A DNA stretch of 64,000 nucleotides, taken from positions 62,001 to 126,000 of the forward strand of contig NZ_JAAEDL010000018.1 of NCBI RefSeq assembly GCF_018129005.1, written 5' to 3'. The first letter of the stretch is position 1. The number at the start of each line of letters is the position of its first letter. Source of the stretch: Neoroseomonas eburnea (GTDB lineage: Bacteria; Pseudomonadota; Alphaproteobacteria; Acetobacterales; Acetobacteraceae). This document shows positions 7,761-15,744 of the stretch, piece after piece. The translations under genes and the position numbers were made by a program. Under the pieces are notes generated by a model that saw only the letters and a program-made list of their open reading frames with translations, was not told the DNA's origin and ran no database searches.

Positions 7761-8531
7761 TCAGCGGCTTTCGAGCGTGAGCCCGCCATCGACCACGATG
7801 GTCTGGCCGGTGACCATCGCGGCGCCGGCCAGCAGGTAGACCATCACCTCCGCAAGGTCGGCCGGCTGGCAGCGGCGCTTGAGCAGCGCCTTCTCCGCGC
7901 TCGCCTTCCGGCGATCCTCGGTCCACTCCACCATCCAGCTGGAATCGACCGCCCCGGGCGCAATGGCGTTGACGCGCACATCCGGCGACAGGGCGCGGGC
8001 GAGGTTCTTGGTCAGGCTGATCACGCCCGCCTTGGTCGCGCCGTAGGCCATGGACGATCCCGGGCTGTCGAGGCCGGCGATGGAGGCGACGCTGACCACC
8101 GCGCCGCCCGCCGCCTTCAGCGCCGGCGCCGCCGCCTTGGTGCAGCGGAAGACGCCGAGCAGGTTCACGCTCAACACCGTCTCCCACAACTCCTCGGTCA
8201 GGCGGTCGAGTTCCTGCGGGCGGATGATGCTGCGCGTGCCGGGCGTGCCGGCATTGTTGACCAGGTAGTCGAGCCGGCCGAGATCGGCGACCGCCTGGTT
8301 CACCATGCGCACGCAATCCTCGGCATCGCCGACATCGCCAGGGGCGGAGACGGCATCGCGGCCATTGGCGCGCAGCTTCGCCACCACCTCCGGCCCGCGC
8401 GGGTCGTCGGCCAGGTGGTTGATCGCGACCTTCGCGCCCGATTCCAGCAGCATCACCGCGGTGGCGAGGCCGATGCCCGAAGCGGCGCCGGTGACCAGCG
8501 CCGTCTTGCCCTTGAGGTCATAGCGGATCAT
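7761..8531 (-). CDS. SDR-family NAD(P)-dependent oxidoreductase
   Basis: A 256-residue classical short-chain dehydrogenase. The cofactor motif TGAASGIG is at 14-21, NNAG at 92-95, and the catalytic Ser150, Tyr163 and Lys167 (YGATK) are present. It is the last gene of a minus-strand operon with a TPP-dependent enzyme and a 3-hydroxyacyl-CoA dehydrogenase, and its start overlaps the stop of the latter (ATGA). A role in oxidising or reducing the product of those enzymes is plausible, but the substrate is unknown. Confidence 0.88.
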   Translation of the reverse strand: MIRYDLKGKTALVTGAASGIGLATAVMLLESGAKVAINHLADDPRGPEVVAKLRANGRDAVSAPGDVGDAEDCVRMVNQAVADLGRLDYLVNNAGTPGTRSIIRPQELDRLTEELWETVLSVNLLGVFRCTKAAAPALKAAGGAVVSVASIAGLDSPGSSMAYGATKAGVISLTKNLARALSPDVRVNAIAPGAVDSSWMVEWTEDRRKASAEKALLKRRCQPADLAEVMVYLLAGAAMVTGQTIVVDGGLTLESR

Positions 8532-9490
8532 GCGTCGCGCTCCAGTCCTGCCATGGTGCCGATCTCCCTGAGTGCCTTGCGCAGCGCGAGGAGGCGGCGG
8601 TCGCGCTCCTCGAACAGCGCCGCAGGGTCCTTGCCGCCCCAGTCGTAGAAGCCGGCGCCGGACATGACGCCCGTCCTGCCGGCAGTGACCAGCGCATCGA
8701 GGCTCTCGCTGCGGCCGCGCACCGGCGGCGGCGTGTACATCCTGTTGCGCAGCGCGTGCTGCATCATCGGCAGGCCGGTGAAGTCCGCCTTGGCCAGCAC
8801 GCCGAGGATGGGCAGGCGCAGCGCGATGCCATGGATGATGGCGGCATCGATCTCCTCCGGCGTCGCCACGCCGTCGTCGAGCAGTTGCTGCACCTCGAGC
8901 CCGATCGCCGATTGCAGCCGGTTGGCGATGTAGCCGGGGACGAATTTCCGCATGACGATGGGCTGCTTGCCCATGGCGGCGACCATGGCGCGCACGGTCT
9001 CGATCGCCGCGGGATCGGTTTCAGGCCCGCCGACGATGTCCACGAGGTCGACGAGATAGGGCGGCGTGTACCAGTGGGCGATGAGCGTCGTCCGCTGCCG
9101 CGCCGCGGGCATCAGCGGGAAGATGTCGAGGTAGGAGGTGTTGGAGGCGATGATCGCCCCGGCCGGCGCAACGGCGTCGAGCTGCGCGTAGAGCGTGCGC
9201 TTGGCGTCCGGGTTCTCGACGATCGCCTCGACGATGAGGTCGGCGCCGTCAACGCAATCGGCGAGCGCTTCATGGCGCGTCACGGCCTGCGCGAGATGGG
9301 CCGAGGTCCAGCCTTCCGGTGCCTCCCCCGCCGCGGCCAGCGTGGCGAGCGCCGTTTCCATCAGCCCCTGCGCGCGGGCGAGCGTCTCCCTGCTGTTGTC
9401 CGTCAGCCGGACGGAATGTCCGCCGAGGGCGAAGACCAGCGCGAGGGCGTGGCCCATCGTCCCGGCGCCGAGGACTGCGACACGTGCCAT
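8528..9490 (-). CDS. 3-hydroxyacyl-CoA dehydrogenase family protein
   Basis: A 320-residue NAD-dependent dehydrogenase. The N-terminal Rossmann motif is VLGAGTMG at residues 6-13, followed by a middle region (ASNTSYL) matching the substrate-facing segment and a C-terminal helical dimerisation domain (FVPGYIANRLQSAIGLE). Single-domain proteins of this size act on 3-hydroxyacyl-CoA esters or on free hydroxy acids such as L-gulonate or carnitine. It sits 3 bases after the TPP enzyme and overlaps the SDR gene by 4 bases, so the three are one operon. The free hydroxy-acid alternative is as likely as a CoA substrate here, because no CoA ligase or thiolase is adjacent. Confidence 0.85.
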   Translation of the reverse strand: MARVAVLGAGTMGHALALVFALGGHSVRLTDNSRETLARAQGLMETALATLAAAGEAPEGWTSAHLAQAVTRHEALADCVDGADLIVEAIVENPDAKRTLYAQLDAVAPAGAIIASNTSYLDIFPLMPAARQRTTLIAHWYTPPYLVDLVDIVGGPETDPAAIETVRAMVAAMGKQPIVMRKFVPGYIANRLQSAIGLEVQQLLDDGVATPEEIDAAIIHGIALRLPILGVLAKADFTGLPMMQHALRNRMYTPPPVRGRSESLDALVTAGRTGVMSGAGFYDWGGKDPAALFEERDRRLLALRKALREIGTMAGLERDA

Positions 9491-9493
9491 GGA

Positions 9494-11170
9494 TCATCTT
9501 CCTTCAGGGGCCCAGGGCGCGGGGGCGCGGGCCTCGATGTCGGTGGCGACGTCCACCACCATGGTGTGGTCGGCCGCCATGGCGCGTCGCAGCGCCGGGG
9601 CGATGTCCTCCGGCCGTTCGACGCGGATGCCGTCGAGGCCGAAGGAGCGCGCGACCTGGGTGAAATCGGTGGGGCCGAAGCGCAGCAGCTCGGCCGCCGC
9701 ATCCGGCCGGTTGCCGGCCTGGCGCACGAGGTTCGGCCAGCCCTGGCCGAAGCCGGAATTGTTGTTCACCACCAGCGTGACGGCGATGCCGCGGCGGCGC
9801 GCGGTCTCGAGCTCCGCCAGGTGGTAGTAGAGCGCGCCGTCGCCGGACCAGCAGACCACCTTGCGGTGCGGCGCGGCGCATTTCGCCCCGAGCGCGGCCG
9901 GGAAGGACCAGCCGAGCGAGCCGGCGGCGCGCAGATAGGCCTGGGTCGGCTCGATCTCGACCAGCGTGCCGGTCCAGATGCCTGAATAGCCGGTATCCGC
10001 CACCAGGATGCCGTCGGCGGGCAGTGCCGCGGTGATCTCGGCCGCGAGGCGCGCCGGGTCGATGGGCGATGCCGTGCTGGCGAGGCGCGGCGCGATCGCC
10101 GCGCGCCACGCCGCCACGTGCGCCTGCGCCGCCTGGAGATAGGCCATCTCGCGCACCGGCTTGCCGAGTTCCGCGGCCAGCGCGCGCAGCCCCGCGCGCG
10201 GATCGGCCTGGACGGCGACGATCGCGGGATAGGAGCGGTCGAATTCCAGCGGGTCGGCGTCGATCTGCACGATGCGCGATCCTGCTGCCGGCGTGCGCCA
10301 GTAGTTGGTCAGCATGTCGCCGGTGTCGGCACCGACCATCAGGATCAGGTCGGCCTCCTGCAGGATACGGTTGGCCGGCGGCGCGGCATAGGCGCCGGCG
10401 ACGCCGATGTGCAGCCGGTGGCGCGTCGGGACGATGCCGCGCGCACCGAGCGAGGTCGCGATCGGTGCGGCGAGCGCCTCCGCCACCGCGAGCAGTTCCG
10501 CGCCGCAGCCGGACAGGGAAGCGCCGTCGCCGGCGACGATCGCGACGCGCGGCGCGGCGAGCAGCGCCCGCGCCGCGGCGGCGACGGCCGCGGGATCCGG
10601 CTCGGGGCGGTGCAGCGGCGTGCGAAAGGCGGAGAGATCCGCCGGCGGCCCGGGAACGGCGCCGGCCTCCACCACCTCCGCCTGCAATCCGAAGAGGTCA
10701 AGGTGCACCGGGCGCGGCGGGGTCGCCGTGGCGGCGGCGAAGGCCTGGCGCAGCGCGCGCGGCAGGTCGGCCGCCTCCGCGACATCGGCACGGTACCTGG
10801 TGACCGGCGCGAAGAGCGGCGCGTGGTCCAGTTCCTGGTAGGCGTTGCGATGCTGGTGCGCCGGCACCTTGCGCCCGGTCAGCGCGACGATGGGCGTGCG
10901 CGCGAGATAGGCATCCTGCAGGCCGGCCGCGAGGTTCGCGGCACCGACCGACTGCGCCGCGACAATCCCCGGGCGCCCGGCGACGCGCGCATGGCCGTCG
11001 GCCATGTAGACCGCCGCCTTCTCGGTATGCGCGAGCACCGGCGCGACGCCGGCTTCCGACAGGGCGAGCAGCGTGCGCCGCAGCACCGCATCGACGAAGA
11101 AGACATGGGTCTGGCCCGAGGCGGCGAGGCTCGCCGCCAGCCAGGCGCCGCCGGTCATCATCCCGCTCAT
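9494..11170 (-). CDS. Thiamine-diphosphate-dependent enzyme (acetolactate synthase / 2-oxoacid decarboxylase family)
   Basis: A 558-residue protein with the three-domain layout of the acetolactate synthase / benzoylformate decarboxylase family. The N-terminal PYR domain has the catalytic glutamate (Glu50 in HTEKAA), the middle domain follows, and the C-terminal PP domain has a GDG...NN signature (SGDGALYYHL then VVNNNSGFG) that binds Mg and diphosphate. It is the first gene of an operon with a hydroxyacyl-CoA dehydrogenase and an SDR, and diverges from a Bug receptor across 77 bases. I infer decarboxylation or carboligation of an imported 2-oxo acid. There is no regulatory ACT subunit nearby, so biosynthetic acetolactate synthase is less likely. 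Confidence 0.85.
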   Translation of the reverse strand: MSGMMTGGAWLAASLAASGQTHVFFVDAVLRRTLLALSEAGVAPVLAHTEKAAVYMADGHARVAGRPGIVAAQSVGAANLAAGLQDAYLARTPIVALTGRKVPAHQHRNAYQELDHAPLFAPVTRYRADVAEAADLPRALRQAFAAATATPPRPVHLDLFGLQAEVVEAGAVPGPPADLSAFRTPLHRPEPDPAAVAAAARALLAAPRVAIVAGDGASLSGCGAELLAVAEALAAPIATSLGARGIVPTRHRLHIGVAGAYAAPPANRILQEADLILMVGADTGDMLTNYWRTPAAGSRIVQIDADPLEFDRSYPAIVAVQADPRAGLRALAAELGKPVREMAYLQAAQAHVAAWRAAIAPRLASTASPIDPARLAAEITAALPADGILVADTGYSGIWTGTLVEIEPTQAYLRAAGSLGWSFPAALGAKCAAPHRKVVCWSGDGALYYHLAELETARRRGIAVTLVVNNNSGFGQGWPNLVRQAGNRPDAAAELLRFGPTDFTQVARSFGLDGIRVERPEDIAPALRRAMAADHTMVVDVATDIEARAPAPWAPEGR

Positions 11171-11247
11171 GCGCCTATCGCTTCCTCCGTTCTTGCGGCT
11201 AGCCTGCCGTCATAGGCCTGCGCCGACAAGCAGGCAGGAGGAAACGG

Positions 11248-12180
11248 ATGAGGATGATGTGGGCCGCGCTCGTCGCGGCGCTGGTACTGCCTGCCCTGCC
11301 CGCGCGGGCGCAGGTGCAGATGATCGTGAACTTCGCCGCCGGCGGCCCGACCGACATCGTCGGCCGGCTGATGCAGAACGAGATGGCGGCGGCGCTCGGC
11401 CAGCCCGTCGTGGTGCGCAACGTCGCCGGCGCCGGCGGCACCATCGGCACCGCGGAGGCGGCGCGGGCGCGGCCGGATGGGCAGACGATCCTGTTCTCCC
11501 CGGTCGGGCCGATGGCGATCCAGCCGCATTTCCGGCGCGGCCTGTCCTACAACCTCGCGAGCTTCGCCGCGATCTGCCAGGTGGCGGACAGCCCGGTGGT
11601 GATGATGACGCAGAAGAATTCAGGCCTGCGCACCGTCGCCGACGTGGTGGCGCGCGCGCGGGCGCAGGGCACGGGCTTTCCCTTCGCCTCCACCGGCGCG
11701 GGCAGCATCCCGCACATCTCCAACGTCGCCTTCATGCGGCTGGCGAACATCGAGATGAACCATGTGCCCTATCGCGGCTCGGGCGAGGTGATGCTCGCAT
11801 TCCAGCAGGGCCAGGTGCAGCTGTTCACCGACCAGACGCTGCTGATCCGGCAATACGACCTGCATGCCCTCGCCTTCCTGACCGAGCGCCGCAACCCGGA
11901 CTTCCCGGAGGTGCCGACGATGCGCGAGCAGGGCTACGACCTGGTCTACACGATCTGGTCCGGCCTCTACGTGCCGGCCGGCACGCCGGAGCCGGTGATG
12001 GCGCGGCTGGAAGCGGCCTGCGAACGCACCATGCGCCACCCGGAGGTGGTGGCCGGGATGAACCGCGTGGCGCAGCCGATCATGTACCGCAACCGCGCGG
12101 ACTTCGCCGCCTTCTCGCAGAGCGAGAGCGAGAAGTTCCGCGCGCTGATCGAGGCGGCGGGGCTGCGCGCCGCCGAATAG
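11248..12180 (+). CDS. Bug-family tripartite tricarboxylate transporter receptor
   Basis: A 310-residue periplasmic binding protein. A short signal peptide ending near PARAQ (residue 22) is followed by the family hallmark VNFAAGGPTDIVGRLM, a GQPVVVRNVAGAGG block and the NHVPYRGSGE motif. Bug receptors bind small carboxylates, aromatic acids or amides and deliver them to TctA/TctB membrane proteins; none is encoded nearby. A clear ribosome-binding site (AGGAGGAAACGG) fixes the start. It is transcribed divergently from the TPP-enzyme operon, which suggests that its ligand feeds or induces that pathway. Confidence 0.9.
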   Translation: MRMMWAALVAALVLPALPARAQVQMIVNFAAGGPTDIVGRLMQNEMAAALGQPVVVRNVAGAGGTIGTAEAARARPDGQTILFSPVGPMAIQPHFRRGLSYNLASFAAICQVADSPVVMMTQKNSGLRTVADVVARARAQGTGFPFASTGAGSIPHISNVAFMRLANIEMNHVPYRGSGEVMLAFQQGQVQLFTDQTLLIRQYDLHALAFLTERRNPDFPEVPTMREQGYDLVYTIWSGLYVPAGTPEPVMARLEAACERTMRHPEVVAGMNRVAQPIMYRNRADFAAFSQSESEKFRALIEAAGLRAAE

Positions 12181-12188
12181 GCCCGGTC

Positions 12189-12207
12189 GCCGGCGCCGCG
12201 CGCCGGC
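12189..12207 (+). terminator. GC-rich hairpin after Bug gene
   Basis: GCCGGCG and its exact complement CGCCGGC flank a 5-base loop, beginning 8 bases after the stop codon. A second small hairpin (GCCGGC, 2-base loop, GCCGGC) follows at 12221-12234. There is no U-tract. Confidence 0.5.
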
Positions 12208-12240
12208 CGCGGCCTGGGGCCGGCGTGCCGGCAGGGCGGG

Positions 12241-12385
12241 TCATGCCCGCCGCACGCCCCAGAAGCTCGGCAGGCCGACCGGGATGCCGGTGATGGTCTT
12301 GCGGTGCGCCGTCATGCGCGAATACTCGCCGAGCGGCAGACGGGGCAGGTCCACCCAGAAGCGCTCCTGGATGGCGCGCGACCGG
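12241..12385 (-). pseudogene. C-terminal remnant of an ABC transporter substrate-binding protein (family 5)
   Basis: Read on the minus strand this encodes about 45 residues ending in a stop: RAIQERFWVDLPRLPLG, an SRMTAHRKTI segment and a final FWGVRRA. This is the usual C-terminus of peptide/nickel-type binding proteins. The intact copy in this window (55827-57416) ends with the closely similar VPLGQFYQPTAYR and FWNVKRG. The frame continues upstream but the similarity stops near 12385, where another gene's remnant begins on the opposite strand. It is therefore a 3' fragment without a promoter or body. Confidence 0.7.
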
Positions 12386-12829
12386 CTGCTGCCGGCCTCC
12401 GGCATCTTCCACGACATGTCCGAGGAGGAGGTCCGCCGCAGCAAGGCGCATCCGCTGTCGATGATCGGCAGCGATGGCGGGCCGCTCGCGAAGCAGCCGC
12501 ATCCGCGGCTGTGGGGGACCATCCCGCGCGTGTTCGGGCACCATGTCCGCGAGTTCGGGCCGCTCGACCTCGAAACCGCCATCCACAAGATGACCGGCCG
12601 CACCGCCATGGTCTTCGGCATCGAGGACCGCGGCAGCATCGCGCCCGGGGCCTACGCCGACCTGGTGCTGCTGGATGCGGCGACGGTGAAGGACCGCTCG
12701 ACCTGGGAGGACCCGGTGCAGCCGGCGGACGGCATCATCGAGACCTGGGTGAACGGGGAATCCGCCCATGTCCACGGGCATGGCGTGACCGGGGCTCGTA
12801 GCGGGAAGCTGCTGCGGCGACAGGCGTGA
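12371..12829 (+). pseudogene. C-terminal remnant of an N-acyl-D-amino-acid deacylase (amidohydrolase)
   Basis: About 152 residues match the last third of D-aminoacylase / N-acyl-D-amino-acid deacylase: LLPASGIFHDMSEEEVRR, the SDGGP metal-site segment, HPRLWGTIPRVFGHHVRE, and the closing PGAYADLVLLDAATVKDR and WVNGE motifs. The catalytic barrel that should precede it, with most metal ligands, is missing. Homology begins at about 12371, exactly where the binding-protein fragment on the other strand ends. An in-frame ATG exists at 12371, but a product without the barrel would be inactive. The two fragments together mark a recombination junction. Confidence 0.75.
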
Positions 12830-12832
12830 CGC

Positions 12833-12883
12833 AGGGAGGGCGCCGCCCTCCCTGCACCCTCCCGCCAGGTGGCAGGGCCACCT
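12833..12883 (+). terminator. Twin stem-loop element
   Basis: Stem-loop 1 at 12833-12853 is AGGGAGGGC, GCC loop, GCCCTCCCT. The spacer ends in CCCGCC, and stem-loop 2 at 12867-12883 is AGGTGGC, AGG, GCCACCT, followed by GGACC. It starts 3 bases after the stop of the deacylase remnant and points with it. Confidence 0.65.
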
Positions 12884-12896
12884 GGACCGCCCGGAC

Positions 12897-13051
12897 TCAT
12901 ACCAGCGGCACGAGTTCCTGACTCGTGCCGAGGCGGCGCATGCGGCCTGCCGGTCATCCGGCGAAGCCCAGCAAACCGGAGGTCTGCGCCCGGCGTCCGA
13001 GGGCACGAACAGGCTGGTACCAGCAGCCGCGAATGGCGGCCGTCGGTATCA
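12897..13051 (-). repeat. ~155-bp two-hairpin element, copy 1 (minus)
   Basis: Read on the minus strand it begins with TGATACC, whose TGA is the stop codon of the carboxymuconolactone-decarboxylase-family gene. It continues through a hairpin resembling those of the other copies, a conserved core (GTGCCCTCGGACGCCGGGCG and on) and a closing hairpin GGCACGAGT, 5-base loop, ACTCGTGCC. It aligns along its whole length with 31957-32110 and 46973-47130. No reading frame is conserved. Confidence 0.85.
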
Positions 13052-13582
13052 GGCCGCCGGCAGGGGGTCGGTGCCCTTGATCTCCAGCGCTTCCAGGACG
13101 CGGGAGACGCAGTTGTAGCCGGCGATGGTCACGGTCAGCTCGACGAGCTGCCGAGGCGGAAACAGGTCGCGCACGGCGGCGGCGACCTCGTCGGGGACAT
13201 GGACGTCGTTCGTCATGGCGTCGCAGTAGGCGAGCGCGGCGCGGTCCGTGGCGTCGAACAACGCGCTGCCCTCCCAGGCCGGCAACGCGTCGAGCTGCGC
13301 CTGCGTCATGCCCTCCGCCAGGGCGATCGGCGCATGCGCGTCCCATTCGTAGGTCGCGCCGTTGATCGCGGCGATGCGGCAGATCACCATCTCCCGCAGC
13401 CTGCCCGGCAGGGTGGAGTTCCAGCGCACCGCATCGAACATGGCGATCCAGCCCTGCGCGATCGGCGGGGCATGCAGCAGCATGCGGTGCAGATGGCCGA
13501 TCTTCCTGCGGGAGGCGCGGATCGCCTCCGCCGCGGCCTGGAGATCCGGCTGCGCGGGATCGGCATAGGGAATGCGGGCCAT
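13049..13582 (-). CDS. Carboxymuconolactone decarboxylase (AhpD-like) family protein
   Basis: A 177-residue all-alpha protein of the CMD family. The core helix reads REMVICRIAAINGATYEWDAH at about 63-83, with the conserved His83. The CxxC pair used by peroxidase-type AhpD proteins is absent (GATYEW instead), as in a common subfamily, so thiol-disulfide chemistry is unlikely. It is the last gene of the seven-gene TRAP/hydantoinase operon, and a strong ribosome-binding site (GGAGGAACC) precedes its start. A lactone- or ring-handling step in the same pathway is plausible but unproven. Its stop codon is the first base triplet of a dispersed repeat. Confidence 0.85.
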   Translation of the reverse strand: MARIPYADPAQPDLQAAAEAIRASRRKIGHLHRMLLHAPPIAQGWIAMFDAVRWNSTLPGRLREMVICRIAAINGATYEWDAHAPIALAEGMTQAQLDALPAWEGSALFDATDRAALAYCDAMTNDVHVPDEVAAAVRDLFPPRQLVELTVTIAGYNCVSRVLEALEIKGTDPLPAA

Positions 13583-13636
13583 GGGTGCGGTTCCTCCGTT
13601 GCGCCGAGTGTGGCGTGGACGGAGGGAGCCGTGAAG

Positions 13637-14116
13637 TCAGCCCGGGCGGCGGCGCAGCAGGTAGCGCTGGCGGCCGTCGAGCACGAGTTCGCCCTTCTGG
13701 TTGTGCACGGTGCTGCGCAGGCCGATCACGCCGGTGGTACGCTGCGGCGTGATCTCGTCCACCTCCAGCGCCGGGTAGAGCGTGTCGCCGACGAAGACCG
13801 GGTGCAGGAAGCGGCTCGACTGGTCGAGGAAGCCCTTGAGGCTCTCCTCCACCATGTGCGGGAACATCCCCGCCCCCGCCGCGGTCTGGATCACCACCTG
13901 GAAACCATGCGCGAGCATGTGCGGCATGCCCCGCGCGCGGCAGTATTCGGCGTCGTAGTGGACGGGATGGTTGTCGCCGGAGGCGGCCTGGAAGGCGAGG
14001 AAGATCGCCTCCGTCATGGTGCGGCTGGGCAGGACGAAACGCTCGCCGAGGGTGAAATCCTCGAACCAGCGCTGCTGGGGGACCATGCGGTGGGCGGTGG
14101 GGTCGAAGCCGGTCAT
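13637..14116 (-). CDS. MaoC-family dehydratase (hot-dog fold)
   Basis: A 159-residue single hot-dog domain. The hydratase signature is visible: FTLGERFVLPSRTMTEA near the N-terminus and the active-site block FQAASGDNHPVHYDAEYC at about 52-69, with Asp and His in the usual arrangement. Such enzymes hydrate or dehydrate enoyl-CoA-like substrates. Its start overlaps the stop of the hydantoinase B gene (ATGA), so it belongs to the same transcript. It suggests that the ring-opened product is processed further as an unsaturated acid or thioester. Confidence 0.88.
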   Translation of the reverse strand: MTGFDPTAHRMVPQQRWFEDFTLGERFVLPSRTMTEAIFLAFQAASGDNHPVHYDAEYCRARGMPHMLAHGFQVVIQTAAGAGMFPHMVEESLKGFLDQSSRFLHPVFVGDTLYPALEVDEITPQRTTGVIGLRSTVHNQKGELVLDGRQRYLLRRRPG

Positions 14117-15744
14117 GCCTTCACGTAGCCGAGTTCACGGTCGCGCGCGACATCGGCCGCATCGCGCGCCGCCGGATCGCCGAAACCGCCGCCGCCGGAG
14201 GTTTCCAGCCGTACGATGTCGCCCTGCAGCAGGCGCACGCCGTCGGACTTCGGCGCGATGGGCGTTTCCACGCCACCGCGGATGCGCACCAGCCGGCCGA
14301 GGCTGCCCGGCCCGCCGCCCGCCAGCCCGTAGGGCGGGAAGCGGAAACGGTCCATGTTCGCGGTGAAGACACCGGCCGGACTGTCCAGGCGCCATTCGCG
14401 GAACAGGCCAAGCCCGCCACGGTGCTTTCCCGCCCCGCCCGAGCCCGGCAGCAGGCCGTAGCGGGCAATGGTCAGCGGCATCTGGCTCTCGATCATCTCG
14501 ACCGGGATATTGGCGTTGTTGTGCATGCCGAAGGACCAGGCGCTGACGCCGTCCTTGCCCGGCGCGGCGCCGGTGCCGCCGATCTCGATCTCGACCAGCA
14601 CCTCGCGCCCGCCATCGGCCGCCTCGGTCTGGAAGGTGGCGACGTAGGAACCGCCGTAATAGGCCGCCGGCATGCGGTCGGGCAGTGCCTGGTGCAGGCA
14701 GCCGAACATCACGTTCGCCAGACGGTGCGACACCGCCACGCGGTGCGCGACCGAGGCCGGCGCGCGGCAGGCGGTGACGCTGCCGTCGCGGTGCCGGATG
14801 CGGATCGGCCGGTAGCAGCCGGCATTGGCCGGCATGGCGCCATCCGTCGCGGCGATGATCGAGTAGTAGACCGCGCAGTTGGACATCGCCGGCGTGCAGT
14901 TGATCGGGCCGCGCTGCTGGTCGGCGCAGCCGGTCAGGTCGACCTCGATCTCGTCGCCCCGCACCGTCAGGACGGCATGCAGGCGGACGGGCTCGCCAGA
15001 GACGCCGTCATCGTCGAGGAAGTCCTCGAACTCGTAGCGGCCGTCGGGCATGGCGCGGATGGCGGCGCGCATCGCCGCCTCGCTCATGTCGAGGATGCGC
15101 CCCGTCGCCTCCAGCAGCCCCGGCGCGCCGTAGCGCTGCGCGAGGCGACGGATCGACGCCGCGCCGACATCCAGGCTGGCGAGCTGCGACTGCAAATCCC
15201 CCAGCATCAGCGCCGGCTTGCGCACGTTCTGGCCGATCATCTCCCAGACCGCGCGGTTGAGCCGGCCGTTCTCGATCAGCTTCAGCGGCGGGATGCGCAG
15301 GCCTTCCTGGAACACCTCGGTCGCCGTCGCGGCGTAGGAGCCAGGCGCCATGCCGCCCATGTCGATGTGGTGGCAGAGCGCGCCGACATAGGCGACGCGC
15401 TTGCCCTCATGCATCACCGGCTTGAAGACCAGCACGTCGTTGAGGTGCTGCGCGCCGCAATAGGGGTCGTTGGTGGCGACGACGTCGTCGGGGCCCCATT
15501 CCTCGGCGTTGACGAAGCGGTCGAGCAGCGTGCGCAGCGCCGCGCCCATGGAATTGAGGTGCTGCGGGATGCGCGCCGATTGCGCGACGTTGTTGCCTTC
15601 CGCGTCGAAGACGGCGGTCGAGTAGTCCAGCAGCTCCCGCACGATGGTCGAGCGGCTGGTGCGCCAGATGGTGATGTCCATCTCGGCGGCCGCGGCGGTC
15701 AGCGCGTTGCGGATGACCTCGATCTCGATGGGGCCGAGCGTCAT
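14113..15744 (-). CDS. Hydantoinase B / oxoprolinase family protein (system 1)
   Basis: A 543-residue HyuB-type subunit. It begins LGPIEIEVIRNALTAAAAEM, then has the ARIPQHLNSMGAAL and ATNDPYCGAQHLNDV blocks, and ends with the glycine-rich SGGGGFGDPAARD motif, all diagnostic of the family. Together with HyuA it forms an ATP-dependent enzyme that opens cyclic imides or lactams (hydantoins, 5-oxoproline) or, in the acetone/acetophenone carboxylase branch, carboxylates ketones. Its start overlaps the HyuA stop (ATGA). The TRAP transporter genes upstream in the operon point to uptake of the same organic-acid substrate. Confidence 0.9.
   Translation of the reverse strand: MTLGPIEIEVIRNALTAAAAEMDITIWRTSRSTIVRELLDYSTAVFDAEGNNVAQSARIPQHLNSMGAALRTLLDRFVNAEEWGPDDVVATNDPYCGAQHLNDVLVFKPVMHEGKRVAYVGALCHHIDMGGMAPGSYAATATEVFQEGLRIPPLKLIENGRLNRAVWEMIGQNVRKPALMLGDLQSQLASLDVGAASIRRLAQRYGAPGLLEATGRILDMSEAAMRAAIRAMPDGRYEFEDFLDDDGVSGEPVRLHAVLTVRGDEIEVDLTGCADQQRGPINCTPAMSNCAVYYSIIAATDGAMPANAGCYRPIRIRHRDGSVTACRAPASVAHRVAVSHRLANVMFGCLHQALPDRMPAAYYGGSYVATFQTEAADGGREVLVEIEIGGTGAAPGKDGVSAWSFGMHNNANIPVEMIESQMPLTIARYGLLPGSGGAGKHRGGLGLFREWRLDSPAGVFTANMDRFRFPPYGLAGGGPGSLGRLVRIRGGVETPIAPKSDGVRLLQGDIVRLETSGGGGFGDPAARDAADVARDRELGYVKA

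Noticed and set aside
13049-13582. Loss of the CxxC pair in the carboxymuconolactone-decarboxylase-family protein as an anomaly
   Set aside because: Many family members lack it and carry a YEW-type segment, so it is a subfamily feature rather than damage.
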